The notes beneath the pieces are model-generated. The model had not been told where the DNA came from. It was given only the letters and a program-made list of their open reading frames with translations, and ran no database searches. A stretch of DNA of 54,480 bases, taken from positions 1 through 54,480 of the forward strand of contig JANXYC010000288.1 in NCBI GenBank assembly GCA_025350305.1, in the 5' to 3' direction. The position numbers were made by a program, and so were the translations under genes. This document shows, piece by piece, positions 16,590 through 25,066 of this stretch. The stretch's first letter is position 1, and each line of letters begins with the position of its first letter. Source of the stretch: Cyclobacteriaceae bacterium (lineage in GTDB: Bacteria > Bacteroidota > Bacteroidia > Cytophagales > Cyclobacteriaceae).

Positions 16590-17636
16590 GTGAGCGAGAA
16601 AATAAAAATCATAGAGGTAAAGTCAGAGATCGGCGCCGGCACCCGTGGAGCCAGCCTTGGTGTGGAAGCTATAAAAATCGCCAGCTTGGACATGAAATCC
16701 AACTTCTTCCGGGAAAATGAGAGTATCGAAGTAGAAAATGTCAACGAATTGCTCTTCAACAGTGCCGAACATGCGTACGCCAAATTCATCGATGGTGTAT
16801 TGATCATGGAAGAACGCGTTTGCCTGGAAGTGTACGAACAAATTTTCGACGATTTTTTTCCAATGATCATCGCCGGCGATCACAGCACCGCGTTTGGCAC
16901 GATCGCAGGAATAAAAAAAGCCCATCCCAAAAAACGCCTTGGGGTAGTCTGGATCGACGCCCACGCGGATTTTCATACTCCCTACACCACACCTTCCGGC
17001 AACATGCACGGCATGGCACTCGCGATGGCTTGCGACATTGACAACCTTGAATGTAAAATCAATGACCCAAAGGGCGAGACCATTGAATACTGGGAACAAA
17101 TAATGAACGTCGGCATTCCCGGAGCGAAGATTTACCCGGAGGATATCGTATTTGTTTCCGTACGCGACCTGGAAAAACCTGAAAATTATCTCATTAATAA
17201 ATACGGTATCCCAAACTTCACGGCTGAGGAAGTGAAAAAACTGGGTCCGGTTGCGGTGGCACACGAGGTTTTAAAGCTGCTCGATCATTGCGACTTGCTC
17301 TATGTGTCGTTTGACGTTGACAGCATGGACAGTCGGATCTCGATCGGTACCGGTACCCCCGTTCCTAATGGGCTCACGGTGGAGGAAGCCAAGTTATTAA
17401 ATGTGGAACTCGCCAAAAGCCCTAAGATTTGCGCCTGGGAGATAGCAGAGGTAAACCCCACGCTTGATACACTAAACAGCATGGCAGAAAGCGGCTTCGA
17501 AGTGATGGAAGCCACTGCAAGAGCCATTGAAGCGAGAACCATTGTGCCCGAACAACCCCATAAAAAAGTCAACGCAAGAAAAGAACGGAAGACTGTCCGG
17601 CCTAGTCAGCCTGATGAGCATGTCAATCAGGTCTGA
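16590..17636 (+). CDS. Arginase/agmatinase-family ureohydrolase
   Basis: A 348-residue Mn-dependent hydrolase. Metal ligands are in AGDHS (His), WIDAHADFHTP (Asp, His, Asp) and SFDVDSMD (Asp, Asp). TTPSGNMHGMALAMA and GAGTRGASLGVEAIKIA are closer to arginases than to agmatinases, but the neighbour makes agmatine, so either arginine or agmatine is a plausible substrate. Both reactions release urea and feed putrescine synthesis. Translation starts at GTG 16590, directly before the first strand. The last 30 residues (basic, HKKVNARKERK) extend beyond the family core. Confidence 0.88.
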   Translation: MSEKIKIIEVKSEIGAGTRGASLGVEAIKIASLDMKSNFFRENESIEVENVNELLFNSAEHAYAKFIDGVLIMEERVCLEVYEQIFDDFFPMIIAGDHSTAFGTIAGIKKAHPKKRLGVVWIDAHADFHTPYTTPSGNMHGMALAMACDIDNLECKINDPKGETIEYWEQIMNVGIPGAKIYPEDIVFVSVRDLEKPENYLINKYGIPNFTAEEVKKLGPVAVAHEVLKLLDHCDLLYVSFDVDSMDSRISIGTGTPVPNGLTVEEAKLLNVELAKSPKICAWEIAEVNPTLDTLNSMAESGFEVMEATARAIEARTIVPEQPHKKVNARKERKTVRPSQPDEHVNQV

Positions 17637-17812
17637 TTGGTAATCGGTGATCAATAATCGGTGATGTCCACTGAAATTTTTATATATTCTATATTTTAAA
17701 GATCTTGTTTTGAACGAATTGATGTCAACCAACCCAAACTGATTGCCACCGATTACCTGATTACCGATTACCTGATTGCCGATTACCTGTGTGTGCTTAC
17801 CGATTACCCCTC
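17634..17812. repeat. Palindromic repeat cluster of GATTACCG/CGGTAATC units
   Basis: Between the convergent ureohydrolase and oxidoreductase genes. The left part (17634-17664) repeats TAATCGGTGATCA-like units; the right part (about 17740-17812) repeats their complement several times (CCGATTACCTGATTACCG). The two arms could pair across about 75 bp. No gene is present here. Similar in design to the other unit-repeat palindromes, but with its own unit. Confidence 0.65.
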
Positions 17813-17848
17813 TCATATTTTTGCGTCACACAATTCCCAACGCACAAA

Positions 17849-18832
17849 CTAGTCAACTGCGTAGACAACTCCCCCTTGTCTCCTGATCTCGTCACTCACT
17901 TCAGCCATCAGCAGACTCAGTCGATGTGGCATCAGGTTGCTTTCAATCCCTTTTTCTGCCAAGCAACGGACTACCTCCTGAATTTGAAATTCAAAACCAT
18001 TGCCGGAATGCGGGAACGAAAATTCTGTCACCTCGCCGGAATTAAGACGTAGGGAAACGAGCTGCGATTTGTGCCAGGGAGTCTGAATAGTAATGCGCCC
18101 CAGCGTGCCCATGACGTGGGCGTCCTTTACTGAATCGGTAACGATGGAAGATGCGATATGAGCGATTGCACCACTACCATAATTAAATAATGCGCTCGTG
18201 GTGGCGTCGGCTCCTGTTGTCGCCAGCTGGCTGAAGGATTTTACAGCATCCGGCCTTCCCAACACCAACAATGCAAAAAACAATGGGTAGACTCCCACAT
18301 CTAACTGCGCACCCCCACCCAATACCAGGTTATAAACCCGGCCTTCCAGGTTGAGCGGTGAGGCAAAGCCGAAATCTGCGTTCAGGAATTTTATTTCTCC
18401 AATCGCACCCGATTGGATCAGTTCGAGTGTCTTGTGGATAGCCGGGAAGAAGCGTGACCACATGCCTTCCATGAGAAATGTATTGGACCGCTGTGAGGCC
18501 GCGACCATTTCACTCGCTTGACGAAAATTCATTGCCAGCGGCTTTTCACAGAGTACCGCCTTTCTGTATTTAAGACACAACATCGCTTGCTCGAAGTGAA
18601 AGGGGTGGGGTGTGGCGATGTACACCACGTCAACGGTTGGGTCCTCTACCAAATCCTCATAGGAATCATACTGTCTCTCAACGCCAAAAGCATCGGCAAA
18701 TTCTTTTGCTTTTACCGCATCGCGTGACGCCACAGCATGGACCTTTGCTTCCGGCACATATTGGAAGGCGGACGCAAAGCGGTTGGCAATTTTTCCCGGG
18801 CCCAGGATACCGAATTTCAGGATTCTGCTCAT
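17849..18832 (-). CDS. Gfo/Idh/MocA family oxidoreductase
   Basis: A 327-residue NAD(P)-dependent dehydrogenase. The N-terminal Rossmann motif is GILGPGKIANRFA; VYIATPHPFHFEQA and CEKPLAMN with the conserved Lys are the family signature, and GGGAQLDVGVYPLFF belongs to the C-terminal substrate domain (compare dihydrodiol/glucose-fructose oxidoreductase-like members). Substrate unknown, probably a sugar or cyclic alcohol. Its start overlaps the stop of the damaged serine hydrolase gene by the ATGA overlap, so it is translationally coupled. Confidence 0.9.
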   Translation of the reverse strand: MSRILKFGILGPGKIANRFASAFQYVPEAKVHAVASRDAVKAKEFADAFGVERQYDSYEDLVEDPTVDVVYIATPHPFHFEQAMLCLKYRKAVLCEKPLAMNFRQASEMVAASQRSNTFLMEGMWSRFFPAIHKTLELIQSGAIGEIKFLNADFGFASPLNLEGRVYNLVLGGGAQLDVGVYPLFFALLVLGRPDAVKSFSQLATTGADATTSALFNYGSGAIAHIASSIVTDSVKDAHVMGTLGRITIQTPWHKSQLVSLRLNSGEVTEFSFPHSGNGFEFQIQEVVRCLAEKGIESNLMPHRLSLLMAEVSDEIRRQGGVVYAVD

Positions 18833-19233
18833 TTGTCTTTCGAGGTTTTAACGAAACGTACCCGTTCTGCCCGCGACTGACTTACCAGAAGTCCCGTAAC
18901 GGTTCCCTGTTTGCTCTGAATGAACTCAAACAAATTGAGTCTGCCGTCTTTGGCCAGGAGCAAAATGGACATTGCGGTAAACTGTTTGGAAACAGAACCA
19001 CATTCAAAAATTGTTTCAGTGGTGTTGGGCGCCAGATGCTCCAGATCCGCCAGGCCAAAAGATTTTTTGTAAAGGATTTTACTTTTTCGTGAAATAGCAA
19101 CGGAGGCACCAGGCGTGGCATTGTTCCAATGACTGAAAAGTTCATCGATCCTTTGGGTGGTGTCGCGCGACTGGGCGCTTACAGTCAGGTGGGTAGTTAC
19201 GGCAAGAAGGAGGGTGAGGGTAACGCGTTTCAT
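18829..19233 (-). pseudogene. Serine hydrolase (beta-lactamase class C family) with internal deletion
   Basis: 134 residues from the ATG at 19233 (signal peptide MKRVTLTLLLAVTTHLTVSA). Residues 24-101 match the start of PF00144-type hydrolases: PGASVAISRKSKILYKKSFG, then TIFECGSVSKQFTAM with the nucleophile Ser-x-x-Lys and LLLAKDGRLNL. Directly after, FEFIQSKQGTVTGLLVSQSR and VRFVKT match the C-terminal end of longer members of the same family (the DUF3471-like tail). The roughly 300 or more residues between, with the catalytic Tyr and the HxG-type strand, are gone. The join near 18930 is in frame. It is almost certainly inactive. Confidence 0.8.
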
Positions 19234-19412
19234 AACGAAAGGTAGCACTAATTGTATTTTTTGAAAGGAAGGCCTGTAGTGCCGAATTCCTTCTTTTTCC
19301 AATTTCTAAAATTGGAGGCCTCTTCGCAAACCCCGCAACTTTTACAAGCCGTAGCTTTAGCGAAGTTGGATTATTTGTATTTTCGCCCCAAAATTTTCAG
19401 ACCACAACGATC

Positions 19413-20390
19413 ATGAGCCAAAACCGACCGATCTCTGCATTCATCGAAAAACACTACCTGCATTTCAATGCAGCTGCTATGGTGGATGCCGCAAAGGCCT
19501 ATAAAAAACATATTGCCGACGGTAAAAAAATGATGGTGACGCTGGCGGGTGCCATGAGCACAGGCGAATTAGGCATTAGCTTTGCCGAAATGATACGCCA
19601 GCATAAAGTGCAGATCATCTCTTGTACAGGTGCCAACCTTGAAGAAGACATTATGAACCTGGTGGCCCATTCGCATTACCGCAGGATACCAAATTATCGT
19701 GATCTTACACCTGAACAGGAGTGGGACCTTTTGCAAAAGCACTTGAACCGCGTTACCGACACCTGTATCCCAGAGGAGGAAGCATTCAGAAGGCTGCAGA
19801 AACATTTGTTTAAAGTATGGAAAGATGCGGAGGACAAAGGTGAGCGACTCTTTCCGCATGAGTTCATGTTCCGTATGATCAATAGTGGTGACCTGAAGCA
19901 GTACTATGAGATCGATTCGAAGAATTCATGGATGATCGCGGCCGCTGAGAAGAATATGCCAATGGTGGTTCCAGGCTGGGAAGATTCTACCATGGGAAAC
20001 ATTTTTGCCTCTTACTGTGTAACGGGTGAACTAAAAGCATCCACCATGAAATCGGGTATTGAGTATATGGTGTGGCTTGCAGATTGGTACACCAACAATT
20101 CAGGCAAAGATGGCATAGGCTTCTTCCAGATTGGAGGAGGCATCGCCGGTGACTTTCCGATTTGCGTGGTGCCGATGCTTCATCAGGACCTGCAACGTGA
20201 TGGTGTTCCGTATTGGAGCTATTTTTGCCAGATCAGTGACTCTACCACGAGCTACGGTTCGTACTCTGGTGCCGTACCGAATGAGAAAATCACCTGGGGA
20301 AAACTTAGCATCGATACACCCAAATTTATCGTGGAGAGTGATGCAACGATCGTTGCTCCGCTGATGTTTGCGTATATTTTAGATATGTAG
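19413..20390 (+). CDS. Deoxyhypusine synthase-like protein
   Basis: A 325-residue NAD-binding protein of the DHS family. Blocks include MVTLAGAMSTGELGISFAEM, IISCTGANLEEDI, VPGWEDSTMGN, GGGIAGDFPI and PNEKITWGKL, the last holding the Lys equivalent to the catalytic Lys of DHS. Bacteria lack eIF5A, and characterised bacterial relatives move an aminobutyl group from spermidine to small polyamines (homospermidine-type chemistry). The neighbours speA and the ureohydrolase support a polyamine role. Product specificity cannot be read from sequence. Confidence 0.9.
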   Translation: MSQNRPISAFIEKHYLHFNAAAMVDAAKAYKKHIADGKKMMVTLAGAMSTGELGISFAEMIRQHKVQIISCTGANLEEDIMNLVAHSHYRRIPNYRDLTPEQEWDLLQKHLNRVTDTCIPEEEAFRRLQKHLFKVWKDAEDKGERLFPHEFMFRMINSGDLKQYYEIDSKNSWMIAAAEKNMPMVVPGWEDSTMGNIFASYCVTGELKASTMKSGIEYMVWLADWYTNNSGKDGIGFFQIGGGIAGDFPICVVPMLHQDLQRDGVPYWSYFCQISDSTTSYGSYSGAVPNEKITWGKLSIDTPKFIVESDATIVAPLMFAYILDM

Positions 20391-20394
20391 GCCA

Positions 20395-20474
20395 GGCCTC
20401 ATCCACGGCCCTTCTCCGGGGGGGAGGGGCTAAACTCCTCCCTTCTCCTCCGGAGAAGGGCCGGGGATGAGGCC
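20395..20474. repeat. Long GC-rich hairpin between the DHS-like gene and argS
   Basis: GGCCTCATCC at 20395-20404 pairs with GGATGAGGCC at 20465-20474, and GGCCCTTCTCC pairs with GGAGAAGGGCC inside it, with an inner GGGAGG/CCTCCC stem. The same CTTCTCCGGAGAAGGG and GAGGCC words occur in the 88-bp element at 43.76 and 52.0 kb, so this may be a diverged relative. It could also act as a terminator. Confidence 0.65.
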
Positions 20475-20491
20475 CCAAAACTCATCACTTA

Positions 20492-22270
20492 ATGAATCTA
20501 GACTCGCTACTTCGCACCCAAATACAAAAAGCGGTTTTCGCTGTATTCAATCAGCACCCCGACAATCTTCAGCTTCAACCCACCAACAAAGAGTTTGAAG
20601 GGTCGCATACCCTGGTGTGTTTTCCGTTGACCAAGATATCAAAGAAAGCACCAGAAGAAACAGCCAGGCTAGTTGGGGATTATCTGGTTGCCAACTCCGG
20701 TAGTGTGAGCCGTTACAACGTGGTGAAGGGTTTTTTAAATCTCGTCATTGCCGATACAGTATGGCTTGATGTTTTTCGGTCGATCCACGAGGATAAAAAC
20801 TTTGGGCAACGTCCCTCCAGCGGCAAGGAAATCATGGTGGAGTATTCTTCTCCCAATACGAACAAACCACTCCACCTTGGCCACTTGCGTAATAATTTCC
20901 TGGGCTGGAGTGTTGCTGAAATTTACAAATCCGTGGGCTACAAGGTCCATAAAGTACAAATCATCAACGACCGCGGTATTCATATCTGCAAATCCATGGC
21001 TGCATGGAAATTGTTTGGCAACGGAGAGACGCCTCAAAGCAACGGACTCAAAGGCGATAAGCTGGTGGGGAAATACTATGTTGAGTTTGATAAGGTGTTC
21101 AAAGCGCAGGTCAGCGAACTGGAACAAAAGGGGAGCAGTAAAGAAACAGCAGAGAAAGCGGCGCCTATTATGAAATTGGCAATCGAAATGCTGCAGAAAT
21201 GGGAACAGAAAGATCCGGAAACACTTTCAATCTGGAAGACGATGAACAGCTGGGTGTACAAAGGCTTTGCGGTGACCTACCAGCGCATGGGTGTTGACTT
21301 TGAAAAGTTGTACTACGAATCCGAAACCTATTTGCTTGGAAAAGAGGAAGTGCTGCGGGGTCTGGACAAGGGAATATTTTTTAAGAAGGAAGATGGTTCT
21401 GTATGGGTGGACTTGACGATGGATGGATTAGACCAAAAGGTTTTGCTTCGATCGGACGGTACCTCCGTATACATGACCCAGGATTTCGGCACCGCCATTT
21501 TGCGTTACCGAGATTTTCCAAAAATTGAAAAACAGGTGTACACCGTTGGCAATGAGCAGGAATATCACTTTAAAGTCTTGTTTTTAATCCTGGCCAAGCT
21601 GGGATATTCCTGGGCAAAGGAATGCTATCATCTGTCGTATGGTATGGTCGATCTGCCTTCCGGAAAAATGAAGAGCAGAGAAGGCACCGTCGTGGACGCC
21701 GACGACCTGATGCAGGAGATGGCAGAGGAGGCAGCCAGGCAGACGAAGGAACTGGGAAAGATTGACGAGATGACTGCTGCCGAACTGGATAATCTCTCGG
21801 AAATGATCGGTATGGGGGCGTTGAAATTTTTTCTTTTGAAAGTAGATCCAAAGAAACGTATGCTTTTCGACCCGGCCGAGTCGATCCAGTTGCAGGGACA
21901 CACAGGGCCGTTTATTCAATATACCTATGCGCGCATTCGATCCATCATTCGTAAAGCCGAAACGCTGAATATTCAACCGGAGGCCCGGGGCATTGTATCT
22001 ATGGAATCGGTTGAGCGTGAAGTGATCTTCATGATCCACAATTACATGAATAAATTGGAAGAAGCTGCACGTGAGTATTCGCCAGCAGTCATTGCCAATT
22101 ATGCCTTTGAGTTAGCAAAAGGATACAATCAGTTTTACCAATCCATTCCGATTTTCAATGAAAACGATCCGGCAAAACTAAAATTCCGGATAGCGCTGTC
22201 GCAGGTGGCAGCTGACGTGCTCAAGAAGTCAATGGGGCTGTTGGGGATTGGGATGCCGGAGAGAATGTAA
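20492..22270 (+). CDS. argS: Arginyl-tRNA synthetase
   Basis: A 592-residue class I synthetase of normal length. Order: N-terminal Add-1 domain (to about residue 110), the HIGH site as NKPLHLGHLRNN, the catalytic core with NDRGIHICKSM, the KMSKS-like GKMKSREGTVVDADDL, and the all-helical anticodon domain (from about 470, GHTGPFIQYTYARIRSI). The start ATG at 20492 gives MNLDSLLRTQIQ, in line with the family. Confidence 0.98.
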   Translation: MNLDSLLRTQIQKAVFAVFNQHPDNLQLQPTNKEFEGSHTLVCFPLTKISKKAPEETARLVGDYLVANSGSVSRYNVVKGFLNLVIADTVWLDVFRSIHEDKNFGQRPSSGKEIMVEYSSPNTNKPLHLGHLRNNFLGWSVAEIYKSVGYKVHKVQIINDRGIHICKSMAAWKLFGNGETPQSNGLKGDKLVGKYYVEFDKVFKAQVSELEQKGSSKETAEKAAPIMKLAIEMLQKWEQKDPETLSIWKTMNSWVYKGFAVTYQRMGVDFEKLYYESETYLLGKEEVLRGLDKGIFFKKEDGSVWVDLTMDGLDQKVLLRSDGTSVYMTQDFGTAILRYRDFPKIEKQVYTVGNEQEYHFKVLFLILAKLGYSWAKECYHLSYGMVDLPSGKMKSREGTVVDADDLMQEMAEEAARQTKELGKIDEMTAAELDNLSEMIGMGALKFFLLKVDPKKRMLFDPAESIQLQGHTGPFIQYTYARIRSIIRKAETLNIQPEARGIVSMESVEREVIFMIHNYMNKLEEAAREYSPAVIANYAFELAKGYNQFYQSIPIFNENDPAKLKFRIALSQVAADVLKKSMGLLGIGMPERM

Positions 22271-22358
22271 AGTTGGATGCTGAGTGCTGGGTTCTGGCTT
22301 GCTTGCCAGGCTGGATTTGGAGTGCTGTAATGATTTGACGAAACCATAATTAGTAATA

Positions 22359-23528
22359 ATGAAAGTAACGCTGCGGAAGTTTTCGGGTGAGGATACGGCG
22401 AGCCTGGTCAGTCTGTTTCATGACACGGTTCACACAATCAATGGTAAGGACTATCCAATGGAGCAACTTGATGCATGGGCACCGGTGCTCCCCGATCTTA
22501 AAAAATGGCGCACGCGATTTAAGTCTTCCAAAACGCTGATAGCTGAATTTGATGGAAAGATCGTTGGGTTTGGAAACCTGGAAAACGAGCTTTCAACCAT
22601 CGGCTTGTTGTACGTACACAAGGACCACCAGGGGCAGGGAGTGGCAACAGCCTTGCTCAAGAAACTTGAAAAAAACTTAATAGAGAACGGCGTCAAAGCT
22701 GCTACCGTGGAAGTTAGTATTACCGCACGACCGTTCTTTGAGAGGAGAGGTTATCGTTTGGTGCGCGAGAACCGGAAAATGTTGAACGGCAGGGAATTCC
22801 TGGATTTCATCATGGAGAAAGGGTTAACTTTAAAGGAATCGAATGATATGAAAGATAAAGTGAAAAAAAAGAAGTCTTTCCGCTGGGGCGACTTGTTTGT
22901 CAACAAGTTTTTTGATCTTCTGATTGTCATCCTGGGAGTATCCATTGCTTTTCAATTGAACAACCTGAAACTGGAGTCGGACCAACAATCACTCGAAAAG
23001 TTTTATTTAGAGAGCATGCTTACTGACCTTGATAAGGACATCCTTGAATGTCATGAGAATCTGGAGAATTTACGGTCCGACCATAAGTTGATTGCAACCT
23101 ACCTGAGAAAACTGCAACAACCTGACCCGACCCCTGATTCTTTGGGTATTGTTATAGTGGAGACCATCTGGTTCGATACTTTTGATGGGAATCAGGATAC
23201 GTACTCTACTTTGCTTGCCAGCAACGGATTCAGTGCTTTAGGTGATCGCGCGATTCGTAGTCAGATTACAGAATACTATAAGCAATACCAATCTGTCGAG
23301 CACTTTGACAAGGTTTATACGGATATACTGTTTCAGTTTTATACGTACTTTTCTCCCTACTGTGATTTTGCCACGCGACAAATAATTGATGCGAGCGTCG
23401 TAGAAAAAGTGCAGACCCGCAATAACCTACTCATGGCCCTGGGACAATTAGGCGATAGTATTGAAAGCTATACGGAAATGATTGCGAAAGCCACCGCATT
23501 GAAAAAAAGCATTGAATCAACTATTTAA
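22359..23528 (+). CDS. GNAT acetyltransferase fused to a DUF6090-like membrane protein
   Basis: One 389-residue frame holding two unrelated proteins. Residues 1-155 are a GNAT domain with the acetyl-CoA loop HQGQGVATALL (about 90-100) and ITARPFFERRGYRLV. From Met164 (position 22848) the rest resembles DUF6090-type proteins: KFFDLLIVILGVSIAFQLNN as a membrane helix, then a helical region FYLESMLTDLDKDI. A TAA lies in the +1 frame just after MEKG, and an AAGGA precedes the ATG at 22848. The likely origin is two adjacent genes joined by loss of a stop or a frameshift; a true fusion or a base error both fit. Confidence 0.75.
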   Translation: MKVTLRKFSGEDTASLVSLFHDTVHTINGKDYPMEQLDAWAPVLPDLKKWRTRFKSSKTLIAEFDGKIVGFGNLENELSTIGLLYVHKDHQGQGVATALLKKLEKNLIENGVKAATVEVSITARPFFERRGYRLVRENRKMLNGREFLDFIMEKGLTLKESNDMKDKVKKKKSFRWGDLFVNKFFDLLIVILGVSIAFQLNNLKLESDQQSLEKFYLESMLTDLDKDILECHENLENLRSDHKLIATYLRKLQQPDPTPDSLGIVIVETIWFDTFDGNQDTYSTLLASNGFSALGDRAIRSQITEYYKQYQSVEHFDKVYTDILFQFYTYFSPYCDFATRQIIDASVVEKVQTRNNLLMALGQLGDSIESYTEMIAKATALKKSIESTI

Positions 23529-23587
23529 AAATAAAGGAATTTGAACATTCGCATTGAATCCGTTGTTATCCTTAAAATCCATTTCGT

Positions 23588-24085
23588 ATGAAAATTACCC
23601 TCATTTTATTCCTCTTCGCCATGGCAGTAGCTCCCGCATCCTTTTACGATTTCAAGCTAAATGCCATCGATGGCAAGGTGATCGATTTCTCCCAATTCAA
23701 GGGCAAAAATATTTTGATCGTCAACACGGCATCAGAATGTGGTTACACACCACAATATGCCGATCTGCAGAAATTGCATGAATCAATGGGTAACAAAGTG
23801 ATTATCCTTGGATTCCCAGCCAATAACTTTGGCGGACAAGAACCTGGGAGCAATACGGAAATTGGTTCATTCTGTCAGAAGAATTATGGCGTAACGTTCC
23901 AGCTTTTTGAAAAGATTTCAGTGAAAGGCAGCGATCAGCATCCGTTGTATGCCTGGCTTAAAGAGCAGACGGGTAAAGAGCCTGGCTGGAATTTTTGCAA
24001 GTATTTGATAAAGGCTGATGGAACTATCAAGTATTTCAAATCTTCGGTAAACCCGATGTCAACGGAAATAACCAATGACCTATAA
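23588..24085 (+). CDS. Glutathione peroxidase-type thiol peroxidase (copy 1)
   Basis: A 165-residue protein with a short N-terminal hydrophobic segment (MKITLILFLFAMAVAPA) suggesting export. Cys replaces selenocysteine in NTASECGYTPQYADL; the Gln is in FPANNFGGQEPGSN and the Trp-Asn in GWNFCKYL. Such bacterial enzymes usually reduce hydroperoxides with thioredoxin rather than glutathione. It overlaps the next, homologous gene by 11 bp. Confidence 0.93.
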   Translation: MKITLILFLFAMAVAPASFYDFKLNAIDGKVIDFSQFKGKNILIVNTASECGYTPQYADLQKLHESMGNKVIILGFPANNFGGQEPGSNTEIGSFCQKNYGVTFQLFEKISVKGSDQHPLYAWLKEQTGKEPGWNFCKYLIKADGTIKYFKSSVNPMSTEITNDL

Positions 24086-24632
24086 ACGAATTTTAATTGG
24101 AGTATTGATCACTATGGGAATTGCAGCATTTATTTCGAGCAAGTTAACCTCTGCTAAAAAGGAACCGGTCTCCGGTTCTATTTATGATTTCAAAGTGAAA
24201 TCACTTGAAGGCAAAGAAATTAGCTTGTTACAATACAAGGGAAAGTATATGCTGATTGTGAACACCGCATCAAAATGTGGCTACACCCCGCAATATGCCG
24301 GTCTTGAAAAATTGCATGAGCAGTTTGGCAATAAAGTGGCGGTGCTTGGGTTCCCGGCCAATAACTTTCTATGGCAAGAGCCGGGCTCCAATGAAGATAT
24401 CGCTACGTTCTGCGAGAAGAACTATGGTGTAAAGTTTCCCATGTTTGAAAAGATATCAGTTAAAGGCAACGACAAAGCGCCGCTCTATAAATGGCTGGAG
24501 GCAAAGACGGGTGAAGCGCCCTCCTGGAATTTCTGTAAGTATTTGATAAGTCCCAACGGCGAGGTGCTGGCGTTTTACCCTACCAAGGTGAAGCCCATGG
24601 ATAAGGAAATCGTGGATAAAATTTTACACTAA
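24075..24632 (+). CDS. Glutathione peroxidase-type thiol peroxidase (copy 2)
   Basis: A 185-residue paralogue of the preceding gene with an N-terminal membrane or signal segment (residues about 6-23). Peroxidatic Cys in NTASKCGYTPQYAGL; FPANNFLWQEPGSN keeps the Gln but changes the GG before it to LW; SWNFCKYL is kept. The two genes overlap by 11 bp and are similar throughout, indicating tandem duplication. DoxX follows 2 bp later. Confidence 0.93.
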   Translation: MTYKRILIGVLITMGIAAFISSKLTSAKKEPVSGSIYDFKVKSLEGKEISLLQYKGKYMLIVNTASKCGYTPQYAGLEKLHEQFGNKVAVLGFPANNFLWQEPGSNEDIATFCEKNYGVKFPMFEKISVKGNDKAPLYKWLEAKTGEAPSWNFCKYLISPNGEVLAFYPTKVKPMDKEIVDKILH

Positions 24633-24634
24633 CT

Positions 24635-25039
24635 ATGTTGAACCGACTCTGGAGTACAAAGCCCTATGCATTGGATCTTGGGTTATTATCAATACGCATG
24701 ACAATGGCTGTGTTAATGATGACACACGGATGGCCAAAATTCATCGGTTATTCTGAAAAAGCCGTAACGTTTCCCGATCCGCTGGGGGTGGGTCATCAGG
24801 TTTCACTACTGTTGACCATTTTTGCCGAAGTGTTTTGTTCCGCATTTCTTCTGGTTGGGTTGTTCAGCCGGATTGTTCTTATCCCGCTCATGGTCCTCAT
24901 GCTGGTGGCGATTTTCATCATCCATTCGAAAGATGAACTGGGCGTCAAGGAACATGCAATTTTATTTTTAGTGTCTTACATTGCTTTGTTTTTAGCCGGA
25001 CCGGGCCGATATTCGGTTGATCGCCTGCTAAAGAGATAA
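24635..25039 (+). CDS. DoxX family membrane protein
   Basis: A 134-residue inner-membrane protein with about four helices. LLSIRMTMAVLMMTHGWPKF and the second-half LFLVSYIALFLAGPGRYSVD are typical of DoxX/DoxD-related proteins. Members act in quinone-linked or redox-stress membrane complexes; a precise role is unknown. Its position 2 bp after two peroxidases suggests a shared oxidative-stress operon. Confidence 0.9.
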   Translation: MLNRLWSTKPYALDLGLLSIRMTMAVLMMTHGWPKFIGYSEKAVTFPDPLGVGHQVSLLLTIFAEVFCSAFLLVGLFSRIVLIPLMVLMLVAIFIIHSKDELGVKEHAILFLVSYIALFLAGPGRYSVDRLLKR

Positions 25040-25066
25040 AAACGAATCCCGTCTTAGTGTAAATCA

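Noticed and set aside
16623-17264. 213-codon minus-strand frame inside the ureohydrolase gene
   Set aside because: Shadow of the conserved plus-strand gene; composition unlike a real protein.
21584-22039. 151-codon minus-strand frame inside argS
   Set aside because: Antisense shadow of argS with no signature.
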